Origin: UBA5287 sp041672395 | Lineage (GTDB): Bacteria; Bacteroidota; Bacteroidia; Bacteroidales; Dysgonomonadaceae | Assembly (NCBI GenBank): GCA_041672395.1 | Contig: JBAYZS010000015.1 | Coordinates: 1 to 46,045, forward strand | Reading direction: 5' to 3' | Length of the DNA stretch: 46,045 nucleotides | Part shown: in pieces, positions 34,238 to 42,773 of the stretch | Numbering within the stretch: position 1 is the stretch's first letter | Layout: each line of letters begins with the position of its first letter | The notes under the pieces: model-generated | Told to the model about the DNA's origin: nothing | Database searches by the model: none | The model's input: the letters and a program-made list of their open reading frames with translations, nothing else | Program-made: the position numbers and the translations under genes

Positions 34238-35464
34238 CTAAATAGCATTGAACCGTTGGCTTATTGCCACCGCAGCAACGTAGGCTGTTGTCCACGCTGC
34301 CTGAAGGTTGAATCCTCCCGTTATGGCATCAATATCTAATATCTCACCTGCGAAATAGAGGTTTGGGCAGTTTTTACTCTCCATCGTGTTAAATTCTATG
34401 CACTCTAAGCTCACACCTCCACAGGTTACAAATTCATCTTTAAATGAGCCCTTACCATGGACTGTGTACTGATCGTTACTGAGAAGATTTATTATCTTGT
34501 TGATACCCCTTTTTCCAAGATCTACCCACTTACGATCTGTTGGGATTTCGGCTTTTTTAAGTATGTGAAGCCACAACCTTGATGAAATATTATAGGGACA
34601 TACATTAGCAACTTTCTTTTGAGGATTTTCACGGACGATTGAGTTTATGTACTCGGCTATTTTATCGCAGTTCACCTCATTTGTCCAACTCACAAGTATG
34701 TTGAAGCGATACTGTTTTTCGTTTATCAATTTTGCACCATAGGATGATAATTTCAATATAACCGACCCACTCATTCCCCAATGAGTTATCAGAAGTGCTC
34801 CTGATGCTTTGAGGTTTGTGCCTTCGAGGGATACCATTGCGTTCTCTGCAACAACTCCCATCAGCTCTCTAATCGAGTCACTGGGAATATTGAAGGTGAA
34901 TAAAGATGGTACGGGCAAAATTATTTTATGACCTAAAGCCTCTAAATAGCTCAATCCTTCTGCTTTAGGACTTCCTCCTGTTGTTATAGCTACCGCATCA
35001 AAGGTGCACCTAGTATCGGCATTAAATGTGAGGGTGTATCTTTCGCCACTGGTTATCGAAGTCAGTCTATGCAAAGTCTTTACCGATATACCCAACTCTC
35101 GGGCGAGTTTAATAAAAGTTACAATGATTTGATTCGAGTCTTGCGAATAGGGAAAAATACATTGGTCGTCTTGAGTAACCAAGGGCACACCTGCATCTTC
35201 AAACCATTTGTATGTATCTCTGTGGCCGAATAGACGGAATGCACGTTTTAATAATTTATCACCACGGGGATATGCTCGATTCAATGTCTTTATCTCAGCA
35301 AATGAATTTGTGAGATTACATCTTCCACCTCCTGATATAGCTACTTTAGTTAAAACTTTTGCACTTTTCTCAAATATGGTTACATCGATATTTGGAGCTA
35401 ATCGCTTTAGATTTATTGCCAAGAAAAAACCTGCCGCACCTCCACCGATTATGGCAATTGTCAT
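34238..35464 (-). CDS. HI0933/BaiN-like FAD-dependent oxidoreductase
   Basis: The 408 aa protein begins with an FAD Rossmann motif I-I-G-G-G-A-A-G-F-F-L-A. The family markers G-G-G-R-C-N-L-T-N-S, T-G-G-S-P and, near the end, C-G-G-V plus G-E-I-L-D-I-D-A-I-T-G-G-F-N-L-Q-A-A-W are present. This is the HI0933/YhiN-BaiN family. Its reaction is generally unassigned. The ATG at 35464 was chosen over a TTG at 35482. A -7 box (TACTTTTG, minus strand) at 35480-35487 supports this start with a leader of about 10 nt. Confidence 0.9.
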   Translation of the reverse strand: MTIAIIGGGAAGFFLAINLKRLAPNIDVTIFEKSAKVLTKVAISGGGRCNLTNSFAEIKTLNRAYPRGDKLLKRAFRLFGHRDTYKWFEDAGVPLVTQDDQCIFPYSQDSNQIIVTFIKLARELGISVKTLHRLTSITSGERYTLTFNADTRCTFDAVAITTGGSPKAEGLSYLEALGHKIILPVPSLFTFNIPSDSIRELMGVVAENAMVSLEGTNLKASGALLITHWGMSGSVILKLSSYGAKLINEKQYRFNILVSWTNEVNCDKIAEYINSIVRENPQKKVANVCPYNISSRLWLHILKKAEIPTDRKWVDLGKRGINKIINLLSNDQYTVHGKGSFKDEFVTCGGVSLECIEFNTMESKNCPNLYFAGEILDIDAITGGFNLQAAWTTAYVAAVAISQRFNAI

Positions 35465-35479
35465 ATTACTAATTTTATG

Positions 35480-35487
35480 CAAAAGTA
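35480..35487 (-). promoter_or_regulatory. Predicted -7 element for the BaiN-like gene
   Basis: The minus strand reads TACTTTTG, a TAnnTTTG match 15 bases before the ATG at 35464. It also argues against the TTG start at 35482. Confidence 0.5.
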
Positions 35488-35759
35488 ATATTTCTATTAC
35501 ATATTATTCGTTTATTCTTTCAATAAATGTGTTTCATCATAAATGATCACTGGAGTTGTGCAATATGTAGTTATCTAAGTTGTTTGAATTCATATAACTT
35601 CATTTTAGAAGTCTTATTTCTATGACCAATCAATGACTACTATCAGCAAATATAGTAACAATCCCTCAAAACAATAATAGATTTCTAAATTTCAAAACAT
35701 TTATAGTTACCCTCCTTTATTAGTGCCTCCTTTGTTTCCATTGTCTATTTACTGTCGGG
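35488..35759. other. Intergenic AT-rich stretch left of the long palindrome
   Basis: Nothing coding is seen. It lies between the BaiN-like gene promoter and the 20-bp inverted repeat. Confidence 0.5.
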
Positions 35760-35816
35760 TATAGTACTCCCAATTAACTGGAGAAATTTATTAGCAAGTT
35801 AATTGGGAGTACTATA
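35760..35816. repeat. 20-bp perfect inverted repeat with 17-base loop
   Basis: The arm ATAGTACTCCCAATTAACT (35761-35779) is the exact reverse complement of 35797-35815, and one further T-A pair extends it. No gene ends nearby except the tRNA 125 bases to the right, which already has its own terminator. It may be a small palindromic repeat element. Confidence 0.75.
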
Positions 35817-35894
35817 TTCAAAATCTTCGAAACTTAAAATTTCGTATTCCATAATGACAATGTAGAAGTTGTTCAACAATAGTTCTACATAGAA

Positions 35895-35932
35895 AATAAA
35901 GGTTTTACAAGTAAAATTGTAAAACCTTTATT
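35895..35932 (-). terminator. Terminator of the CAU tRNA gene
   Basis: AATAAAGGTTTTACAA (35895-35910) pairs perfectly with 35917-35932 around a 6-base loop. It lies just downstream of the minus-strand tRNA. Confidence 0.8.
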
Positions 35933-35941
35933 ATCAACTTG

Positions 35942-36015
35942 TGGTCCCACTTGGGCTTGAACCAAGGACTCCCTGATTATGAGTCAGGTGCTCTGACCAA
36001 CTGAGCTATGGGACC
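35942..36015 (-). tRNA. tRNA with CAU anticodon (elongator Met, or Ile2)
   Basis: The 74-nt minus-strand sequence folds as a full cloverleaf. The acceptor is GGTCCCA with TGGGACC, the D-arm has AGCTCAGTTGGTCAGAGC, the anticodon stem CCTGA/TCAGG encloses loop CTCATAA (anticodon CAT), and the T-arm is CTTGG-TTCAAGC-CCAAG. CCA is not encoded. The CAU anticodon fits elongator tRNA-Met or lysidine-modified tRNA-Ile2; I cannot separate these by eye. It is not the initiator, since the anticodon stem lacks three G-C pairs. Confidence 0.95.
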
Positions 36016-36103
36016 TTCGTTTCGATTTTATCACGAAAGCGGGTGCAATATTACTACTTTTTTTGGAATTCTCCAAACAGAAATAACGTTATTAAATTAA
36101 TTC

Positions 36104-37960
36104 TCAATTTTGATCTGGCTCTATCCAATCGCCATTGTCTTTGATTAATTGCACAAGATGTTCTACAGCTTGTGCCGAAGGAATGTTTTTCTCGATACAT
36201 ACTTTCTTCTTGTAAAGTGAAACTTTGCCATGTTCCGCACCAATATAACCATAATCGGCATCTGCCATTTCACCTACACCGTTAACAATACAACCCATGA
36301 CACCTATTTTCAGATGTTTCAGATGTGAAAATGATTTTTTGATATCGGCGACAGTAGTCTGAAGATCAAACAAGGTTCTTCCACAACTCGGACAAGAAAT
36401 AAACTCTGTTCTGCTAGTTCTTACACGAGCTGCCTGCAAAATACCAAAAGCATATGAATCTATGTCTTTAGATTCTATTGTACCTCTGTTGCTCAGCATT
36501 ATTCCATTACCAAAACCATCAAGTAATAAAGTACCTAAATCTACACTGGCTTTCACCTGAATGTCCTCCGAAATGTCCTCATTATATGAACGTTGAATAA
36601 CAACTGGGACTTTTAACTCTTCTATAAGTAATCGATGAAAAAAGGCACGTTGCTCACCCACACCATTTACATGATTTGTATGTAAAACAACAACAACATC
36701 ATTCGACAATTTCAATATTGAAATAATTTCGTCATTTAACTCAGCATATGATAAATGAAGGAATTTCAGTTTTGCAGAGCAGGATTTCAACTTTGTTAAA
36801 GTTTGAATAGTGAATAACGGAAATTTATCAATTCTGTCATTCCAGCCTTCTATATCTACTATTGCTTTTAGTCCTTTTGGAAAATTAGAAGGAACGGAGC
36901 TTCCAACATACACAAAATCAGGTATGTTATGCGGACTTATAGAGAAATCATTTACATTGCTTCTGTCCGAAATCACTACAGGTGGAAAATCTCCACCGAT
37001 ATTCCAAACAGCAGTGGTTTCTCTTTTGTCAGTTGAGAATGGAGAAAAACCTGCATATGTAGCACCTTCAATTTTTGGATGATTTTGTCTTATAGAAATA
37101 TAATCAACTAGTTTTTTTGCTACAGGAATCTCAGCTTCAGGATCTTCACTTAACGATACTCGAACGGTATCGCCCAATCCATCAGATAATAACGCACCAA
37201 TACCAACAGCAGATTTTATTCTGCCGTCTTCACCGTTACCGGCTTCAGTTACACCCAAATGCAATGGGAAATGGATGTTTTCTTTATCCATTTTATCAAC
37301 AAGCAGTCGCACCGTTTTGGTCATCACTAATGTATTAGAGGCTTTCATGGAAATCACAATATCTGTGAAATTCTCTTCTATAGCAATCCGGAGATATTCC
37401 ATACATGATTCAACCATACCATCAGGGGTATCTCCATATTTGGTCATGATCCTATCAGATAAAGAACCGTGATTAACCCCTATACGAATTGCAGTATGAT
37501 GTTCTTTACAACTATTCAGAAAAGGTACAAACTGAGCTCTAATCTTTTCTAGTTCAACAGAATACTCTTGTTCTGTGTATTCTTTTTCTGCAAAAAGCTT
37601 TTGTTTATCAACAAAATTCCCTGGATTGATACGTACTTTTTCTGCTATTTTTGAAGCTGCTAGTGCTGCTCGGGGATTAAAATGAATATCCGCCGACAAA
37701 GGTGTATCGTACCCTTTGTTGCGTAAAGCATCTTTGATATTGTTTAGATTCTCTGCTTCCCTCACACCTTGAGTAGTTAGGCGGATTAACTCTCCACCTG
37801 CAGCAATAATACGCTCACATTGAGCAACACTTGCCTCAGTATCAAGCGTATTTGTATTTGTCATTGTCTGAATTACAATAGGATAATCACCTCCCATCAT
37901 AATATTTCCTATATGTACATCAACCGTTGGTCTACGGTGATAATTGAAATAATCTATCAT
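36104..37960 (-). CDS. ispG: 4-hydroxy-3-methylbut-2-enyl diphosphate synthase, long form
   Basis: IspG (GcpE) is a [4Fe-4S] enzyme of the MEP isoprenoid pathway. At 618 aa this is the long form seen in Bacteroidota, Chlamydiae and plants, with an extra domain between the TIM barrel and the Fe-S domain (about 290-510). The barrel carries V-Q-T-M-T-N-T, A-D-I-H-F-N and R-I-N-P-G-N. The Fe-S region has S-C-P-S-C-G-R-T-L-F-D and G-C-I-V-N-G-V-G-E-M-A-D-A-D-Y-G-Y. It starts 7 bases after the VOC gene, in the operon MBL-VOC-ispG. Confidence 0.97.
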   Translation of the reverse strand: MIDYFNYHRRPTVDVHIGNIMMGGDYPIVIQTMTNTNTLDTEASVAQCERIIAAGGELIRLTTQGVREAENLNNIKDALRNKGYDTPLSADIHFNPRAALAASKIAEKVRINPGNFVDKQKLFAEKEYTEQEYSVELEKIRAQFVPFLNSCKEHHTAIRIGVNHGSLSDRIMTKYGDTPDGMVESCMEYLRIAIEENFTDIVISMKASNTLVMTKTVRLLVDKMDKENIHFPLHLGVTEAGNGEDGRIKSAVGIGALLSDGLGDTVRVSLSEDPEAEIPVAKKLVDYISIRQNHPKIEGATYAGFSPFSTDKRETTAVWNIGGDFPPVVISDRSNVNDFSISPHNIPDFVYVGSSVPSNFPKGLKAIVDIEGWNDRIDKFPLFTIQTLTKLKSCSAKLKFLHLSYAELNDEIISILKLSNDVVVVLHTNHVNGVGEQRAFFHRLLIEELKVPVVIQRSYNEDISEDIQVKASVDLGTLLLDGFGNGIMLSNRGTIESKDIDSYAFGILQAARVRTSRTEFISCPSCGRTLFDLQTTVADIKKSFSHLKHLKIGVMGCIVNGVGEMADADYGYIGAEHGKVSLYKKKVCIEKNIPSAQAVEHLVQLIKDNGDWIEPDQN

Positions 37961-37967
37961 ATTCTAT

Positions 37968-38348
37968 TTATTTTTTCAGGGGTAATATCTCAATCCAGTA
38001 ACCATCTGGGTCGACAATAAAATAAAGTCCCATATCAAAGTTCTTATAACACACACAACCCATCTGCTTATGAAATGCTTTAACTTCTTCATAATCACCA
38101 GGAACGCGCACACATAAATGCTGTTCGTTATCACCCATGTTATAGGGTTTGTCCCAATCTTTCAGCCAAGTCAACTCCAAAAGAAAACCGGTACTGCCAT
38201 CACCCAGATATACAATTATATACGTACCATCCGCAGCTTCAATTCTCCGCACTTCTTTTAGTCCCAGTGAGTCATCATAGAACTTAATACTTTTTTCAAG
38301 ATCGAAAACATTGATATTGTAATGATCAAATCTACAATTAACTTCCAT
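37968..38348 (-). CDS. VOC-family (glyoxalase I-like) metalloprotein
   Basis: The 126 aa protein is a single vicinal-oxygen-chelate domain. It has F-D-H-Y-N-I-N-V near the start (metal His), a central L-L-E-L, and the ending D-P-D-G-Y-W-I-E-I-L (metal Glu). This layout and length fit lactoylglutathione lyase-type enzymes that detoxify methylglyoxal, but the substrate is not proved. It sits 5 bases after the MBL gene and 7 bases before ispG. Confidence 0.88.
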   Translation of the reverse strand: MEVNCRFDHYNINVFDLEKSIKFYDDSLGLKEVRRIEAADGTYIIVYLGDGSTGFLLELTWLKDWDKPYNMGDNEQHLCVRVPGDYEEVKAFHKQMGCVCYKNFDMGLYFIVDPDGYWIEILPLKK

Positions 38349-38353
38349 TCTAA

Positions 38354-39076
38354 CTATAATTTAAAAGATTGTCCTTGATGAGATAGTGTTAAATAATTGC
38401 AATTATAAGTTTTAGCAACATCAGCAAAAGCGTTTGCACTTTCATATTCTTCACTAAAATGCATCGGTAAAAAATAATCAGTCTGAATTCGAGTCACAAA
38501 CTGTTCAGCTCCTTTCATATAGTTTTTCCCTAATCGGGGATCTACAGGAAACATAGCTAAAAATATACGTTGAAGATTCTCAGTCATTAACTCAAGTTCG
38601 CACAAATAATTGTTCTCGTAAATCAAAGCATCCGCCGATGGCACTTCTTCGCTCCAATGCCAATTATTCAAATCTCCGGCATGGAAGATATATTTATCGT
38701 CAACTTTTATTAAAAAAGAGCCTCCAATATCTGTTGAGCCGAATGCTTTCACCATCAAATTCTCATCTTCAAAGGTACAACTTTTATCAAGATAAATCAC
38801 ATCTGCAACCTTCTCACCGGTTGATTCAGCAATCTCACCAGAGAAAATATAGTGAATATTCTTTTTCCTCTCTTTCCAGCTAAAAACCTCTTTGGTATAA
38901 TGGTCCGGGTGCGAATGCGAACAAAACACATATAAGTCTTCCTGTTTATTCAACAGATAATCATGAACCCACTTAGAGCCATCCGCTTGTTTTGTATCTT
39001 TATAAAAATCAAATATCATGGAAAAGCCTTCACATTCCACCACATAACAACTATGAAAAATATATGTAACCCTCAT
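38354..39076 (-). CDS. Metallo-beta-lactamase-fold hydrolase (UlaG-like)
   Basis: The 240 aa protein has the MBL motif H54-S-H56-P-D58-H59 in F-C-S-H-S-H-P-D-H, and the later metal-ligand stretches F-H-A-G-D-L and M-H-F-S. It has no signal peptide. Similar stand-alone proteins are annotated as Zn-dependent hydrolases without a known substrate. It is the first gene of a tight operon with a glyoxalase-like VOC gene and ispG. The pairing with a VOC protein recalls glyoxalase I/II, but this protein is not a typical glyoxalase II. Confidence 0.85.
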   Translation of the reverse strand: MRVTYIFHSCYVVECEGFSMIFDFYKDTKQADGSKWVHDYLLNKQEDLYVFCSHSHPDHYTKEVFSWKERKKNIHYIFSGEIAESTGEKVADVIYLDKSCTFEDENLMVKAFGSTDIGGSFLIKVDDKYIFHAGDLNNWHWSEEVPSADALIYENNYLCELELMTENLQRIFLAMFPVDPRLGKNYMKGAEQFVTRIQTDYFLPMHFSEEYESANAFADVAKTYNCNYLTLSHQGQSFKL

Positions 39077-39132
39077 TTATTCATTTAATATTTATATACA
39101 ATGTAAAAAAAAGAATTTTCCAGTTCGGAAAA

Positions 39133-39163
39133 TTTGAACAGACCCAATAAAAAGTTATATTTG
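39133..39163 (+). promoter_or_regulatory. Promoter of the GH109-like gene, giving a long 5' UTR
   Basis: TTTG (39133-39136) and TATATTTG (39156-39163) are 19 bases apart, a full consensus match. Transcription from about 39170 would leave a leader of about 180 nt before the ATG at 39352. No closer promoter was found. Confidence 0.6.
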
Positions 39164-39178
39164 CAGCAAATTATATTT

Positions 39179-39222
39179 TAATTAATTGAGAAAAATGTTA
39201 ATTCATCTTTTTCAATTAATCA
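39179..39222 (+). promoter_or_regulatory. Long hairpin at the start of the GH109-like transcript
   Basis: The arms 39179-39197 and 39204-39222 pair over 19 positions with three mismatches or wobbles around a 6-base loop. It would lie about 10 nt from the predicted 5' end and could stabilise the mRNA or regulate it. Confidence 0.5.
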
Positions 39223-39351
39223 GAATATATACGTTAAACTAATTGACTGAATTAAACAATAATTTGTATCGTATTTGTTCTGTAGTAAAACACGTAAAAA
39301 GACAAGTTGTTTAAACCTCTTGAATTTTTCACACTAATTATATAAGATAAA

Positions 39352-40752
39352 ATGACAACTACAAGAAGAGATTTCTTAAAAAAGGCTGCTTTTGCAGGTG
39401 CAGGAATTGCATCAACAACCATAGGTATGAATGCTGCAGAAAAGCAAAACATTATTACACCTCAAAAAAAACGCACAACTTCAAAATCCGGGAAAATTAG
39501 AGTAGGTTTTATTGGAACGGGATTCCGTTCACAAGAACATTTTAATAACATTTTATCATTTCCAGATACAGAAGTTGTGGCTATATGCGATATATCAGAT
39601 TTTTCACTGAACATGACTAAGGAAACTTTCAAAAAAAGAGAAAAAGACTTCCCTAAAGTGTACAAAGGTGGTGAACTTGAGTATGAGAACATGCTAAAGA
39701 AAGAAGAATTCGATGTCATTATTATTTCAAGTCCGTGGGAATGGCATGTACCTATGTCTGTAGCTGCCATGAAAGCGGGAGTTCCTTATGTTGGTGTTGA
39801 AGTTTCTGCTGCCAACACAATGAAAGAATGCTGGGATTTAGTAAATACATCTGAAGAAACCGGTTCTCAATTGATGATTCTGGAGAATGTTTGCTATCGA
39901 CGAGATGTGATGGCTGCTTTAAAAATGGCACGTGAAGGACTTTTTGGAGAACTACTTCATTGCCGTTGCGGATACGAACATGACTTGCGGGCAGTAAAAT
40001 TCAACGATGGAAAATCATATTCATATGTTCCGGGAACAGAATTAAAAATGGGACCAGGGGCTATGTCTGAAGCCGCTTGGCGTACATTTCACTCTGTAAA
40101 CAGAAACGGAGATATTTATCCTACTCACGGCATTGGTCCTGTGGGCAACTGGCTGGATATCAACTACGGAAACCGATTCACCTCACTTTCTTCCATGGCT
40201 ACCAAAAGTAGAGGTCTTCACAAATTCATTGTGGACAATGGAGGGGCAAACCATCCATATGCAAATATCGACTTTAAATTAGGAGATATTGTAACTACAA
40301 TGATTAACACCATAAAAGGTGAAACCATAATTGTTACTCACGACACTAACTCGCCTCGTCCATATTCTTTAGGTTTCCGACTTCAGGGAACTGAAGGTGT
40401 TTGGTACAACGATGGCGACACACTTTATATTGAGGGGCAATCGAAACCACACGAATGGGATAAATCGGGCGACTGGTTCAGTAAGTACGATCACTCACTT
40501 TGGAAAAAATATGGAGATGAAGCTCAAAATGCAGGACACGGCGGAATGGATTTTATTATGATGACAGATTTATTTAATGCCATACGTGAAAACAGACCTG
40601 TTCCTATAGATTGTTATGATGCTGCTGCATGGAGTGCCATATCTGCTTTATCGGAAGAATCAATTGCACAAGGTGGAACATCGGTAGATTTTCCTGATTT
40701 TACCCGCGGAAAATGGATCAACAGAACAGCTCATTTTGCTTTGGAGCAATAA
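39352..40752 (+). CDS. GH109-like Gfo/Idh/MocA-family glycosidase, Tat-exported
   Basis: The 466 aa protein starts with a twin-arginine signal T-T-R-R-D-F-L-K-K-A-A-F-A-G (R5, R6), so it is exported folded. The Rossmann motif V-G-F-I-G-T-G-F-R-S is near 52-61. The segments E-V-S-A-A-N-T-M-K-E-C-W-D-L-V, L-E-N-V-C-Y-R-R and T-H-G-I-G-P-V-G-N-W-L-D-I-N match GH109 enzymes, which use tightly bound NAD+ to cleave alpha-N-acetylgalactosamine. That substrate is an inference from similarity. Export with bound cofactor fits the Tat signal. It is read alone. Confidence 0.87.
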   Translation: MTTTRRDFLKKAAFAGAGIASTTIGMNAAEKQNIITPQKKRTTSKSGKIRVGFIGTGFRSQEHFNNILSFPDTEVVAICDISDFSLNMTKETFKKREKDFPKVYKGGELEYENMLKKEEFDVIIISSPWEWHVPMSVAAMKAGVPYVGVEVSAANTMKECWDLVNTSEETGSQLMILENVCYRRDVMAALKMAREGLFGELLHCRCGYEHDLRAVKFNDGKSYSYVPGTELKMGPGAMSEAAWRTFHSVNRNGDIYPTHGIGPVGNWLDINYGNRFTSLSSMATKSRGLHKFIVDNGGANHPYANIDFKLGDIVTTMINTIKGETIIVTHDTNSPRPYSLGFRLQGTEGVWYNDGDTLYIEGQSKPHEWDKSGDWFSKYDHSLWKKYGDEAQNAGHGGMDFIMMTDLFNAIRENRPVPIDCYDAAAWSAISALSEESIAQGGTSVDFPDFTRGKWINRTAHFALEQ

Positions 40753-40887
40753 ATTCTTTGAGGTTTCTTGACTGATTTTGCATTTACTATTACACGAATA
40801 GTGTTTTTAAATTAATATATTATTGACTCTATATAGTCCTTAACCGGACACACTAGTGATATTAAATATTAACTAAATTCAAACATT

Positions 40888-41586
40888 ATGAAGAAGTATT
40901 TAGCAGAATTGATTGGTACTATGGTACTTGTATTGATGGGATGCGGAGCTGCAGTATTCGCAGGAGTAGAACAGAATTTTATATCTGTTGGAACTTTAGG
41001 AGTAGCATTCGCATTCGGACTTTCAGTGATTGCAATGGCATATGGAATAGGGAGTATTTCGGGATGTCATATTAACCCGGCAATTACTTTGGGTGTATGG
41101 ATTACTGGTAGGATGAGTGGAAAAGATGCAGGAATGTACATCCTTTTTCAGATAATTGGTGCAATTCTGGGTTCATCTATTCTATATTTTCTTGCAAAAG
41201 ACTCAGGATCAACAACCACATTGACGGGTGCAAACGGATTTTCAGAAGGTCATTTGGGGCAGGCATTTGTTGCTGAAACAGTATTTACTTTCATCTTTGT
41301 ACTTGTAGTACTGGGAGTTACTGCTAAAAATGGACTTAACAAGTTTGCTGGTTTAGCAATCGGGTTAACGTTGGTTTTGATCCATATTGTTTGTATACCT
41401 ATCACAGGAACTTCGGTTAATCCGGCCAGAAGTATCGGTCCTGCCATTTTCGCAGGTGGTACAGCACTAACTCAATTATGGGTATTTATTGTAGCTCCTT
41501 TCCTCGGTGCAGCAATAGCCGCCTTGGTTTGGAAAGGGATAACTATAGAAAATGATCCTGTTAAAATCAAAGTGTCAGAAGAATAA
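40888..41586 (+). CDS. aqpZ: Aquaporin Z-type water channel
   Basis: The 232 aa inner-membrane protein has six membrane helices and the two aquaporin boxes: H-I-N-P-A at 61-65 and S-V-N-P-A-R at 176-181. The conserved R181 and H166, together with F43, fit the narrow selectivity filter of water-specific AqpZ rather than a glycerol channel. Length is usual. It is monocistronic and followed by a hairpin. Confidence 0.95.
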   Translation: MKKYLAELIGTMVLVLMGCGAAVFAGVEQNFISVGTLGVAFAFGLSVIAMAYGIGSISGCHINPAITLGVWITGRMSGKDAGMYILFQIIGAILGSSILYFLAKDSGSTTTLTGANGFSEGHLGQAFVAETVFTFIFVLVVLGVTAKNGLNKFAGLAIGLTLVLIHIVCIPITGTSVNPARSIGPAIFAGGTALTQLWVFIVAPFLGAAIAALVWKGITIENDPVKIKVSEE

Positions 41587-41610
41587 GAATCTCTTTCAAT
41601 TATTAGAATA

Positions 41611-41638
41611 CAAAGGAGTGGGTTTTACCTCTCCTTTG
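41611..41638 (+). terminator. Hairpin after aqpZ
   Basis: CAAAGGAG (41611-41618) pairs with CTCCTTTG (41631-41638). Further G-C pairs lie inside, around a TTTT loop. The T-tract after it is weak. Confidence 0.5.
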
Positions 41639-41745
41639 ATCATTTACTGGTAGTTACTAATAGCAATTACTCATAATCAAAAAGCTTAAAACAGAAGAAA
41701 GTATGATTAATTAGTATATTATCGAACTATTTGGATAATTAAACG

Positions 41746-41775
41746 TTGTGATATTGCACATTTTTTGTATTTTTG
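41746..41775 (+). promoter_or_regulatory. Promoter of fabI
   Basis: TTG (41746-41748) lies 19 bases from TATTTTTG (41768-41775), a good -33/-7 pair. The leader would be about 60 nt to the ATG at 41842. Confidence 0.6.
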
Positions 41776-41841
41776 TGCATCATTTGTCTTCCTGAAAATA
41801 TAATGAGGAAGAATTTATGTGAAATCAAAACTATAAATAAG

Positions 41842-42699
41842 ATGAATCACAGATTACTAGAAGGAAAAAGAGGAATTGTTTTTGGTGCATTAAACGATAT
41901 GTCCATTGCATGGAAAGTAGCGGAAAGAGCTGTAGAAGAAGGAGCAATCATTACTTTATCAAATACTCCCGTCGCCGTGCGTATGGGTGAAACAGCAGAA
42001 TTAGGTAAAAAGTTAAATGCAGAAATCCTTCCGGCAGATGCTACAAATGTAGAAGATCTGGACATGGTTTTTACTAAATCCGTTGAAATATTGGGTGGCA
42101 AAATCGACTTCGTTTTACACTCAATTGGAATGTCACCCAACGTAAGAAAAAAACGCACTTACGATGATATTGATTATGATATGTTGAACAAAACATTAGA
42201 CATTTCTGCAATTTCTTTTCATAAGATGTTGCAATCTGCAAAAAAGTTAGATGCAATTTCTGAAGGTGGATCAATCATTGCCCTATCGTACATAGCAAGT
42301 CAGCGTACTTTCTACGGTTATAACGACATGGCTGATGCAAAAGCCCTGCTGGAATCAATCACACGTAGTTTTGGATACATTTATGGACGCGAAAAAGGGG
42401 TAAGAATTAACACAATATCTCAGTCGCCAACACTCACTACCGCCGGAAGTGGCGTTAAAGGTATGGAAGATTTGATGGATTTCGCAAATCGTATGGCTCC
42501 TATTGGAAATGCAACAGCAGATGATTGTGCTGATTATTGCATTGTCATGTTTTCCGACTTAACAAGAAAAATAACTATGCAAAATCTATATAACGATGGT
42601 GGATTTTCAAGCATGGGAATGAGTTTACGTGCAATGAAACAATACAGCAATGCTATTGAAGAAAATAGGGACGAGAATGGTAAAATTATTTATGGATAA
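41842..42699 (+). CDS. fabI: Enoyl-[acyl-carrier-protein] reductase (NADH), FabI type
   Basis: FabI reduces enoyl-ACP in the last step of each fatty-acid elongation cycle. The 285 aa protein has the SDR N-terminus G-I-V-F-G-A-L-N-D-M-S-I-A-W, where the FabI family shows G-x6-S-I-A-W. The active region is Y-I-A-S-Q-R-T-F-Y-G-Y-N-D-M-A-D-A-K, with the Tyr and Lys of the catalytic pair. S-Q-S-P-T-L-T-T follows. The ATG at 41842 was preferred over one at 41773, which would add 23 unrelated residues upstream of a clean promoter. A terminator follows. Confidence 0.95.
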   Translation: MNHRLLEGKRGIVFGALNDMSIAWKVAERAVEEGAIITLSNTPVAVRMGETAELGKKLNAEILPADATNVEDLDMVFTKSVEILGGKIDFVLHSIGMSPNVRKKRTYDDIDYDMLNKTLDISAISFHKMLQSAKKLDAISEGGSIIALSYIASQRTFYGYNDMADAKALLESITRSFGYIYGREKGVRINTISQSPTLTTAGSGVKGMEDLMDFANRMAPIGNATADDCADYCIVMFSDLTRKITMQNLYNDGGFSSMGMSLRAMKQYSNAIEENRDENGKIIYG

Positions 42700-42718
42700 T
42701 TCTTCTGTCTTTTCACAT

Positions 42719-42756
42719 AAAAATAGCTTTGATTATTGCATCAGAGCTATTTTTTT
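42719..42756 (+). terminator. Terminator of fabI, overlapping the next promoter region
   Basis: AAAAATAGCT (42719-42728) plus TGAT pairs with ATCA and AGCTATTTTT, with a single mismatch and a short loop, then continues in T residues. It runs straight into the -7 box at 42758. Confidence 0.75.
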
Positions 42757-42757
42757 A

Positions 42758-42765
42758 TATTTTTG
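42758..42765 (+). promoter_or_regulatory. Predicted -7 element of the Sua5-like gene
   Basis: TATTTTTG matches TAnnTTTG, and its last base is 8 bases before the ATG at 42774. The transcript would have almost no leader. It supports the ATG start over the TTG at 42729, which lies inside the fabI terminator. Confidence 0.5.
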
Positions 42766-42773
42766 TTGTCGCT

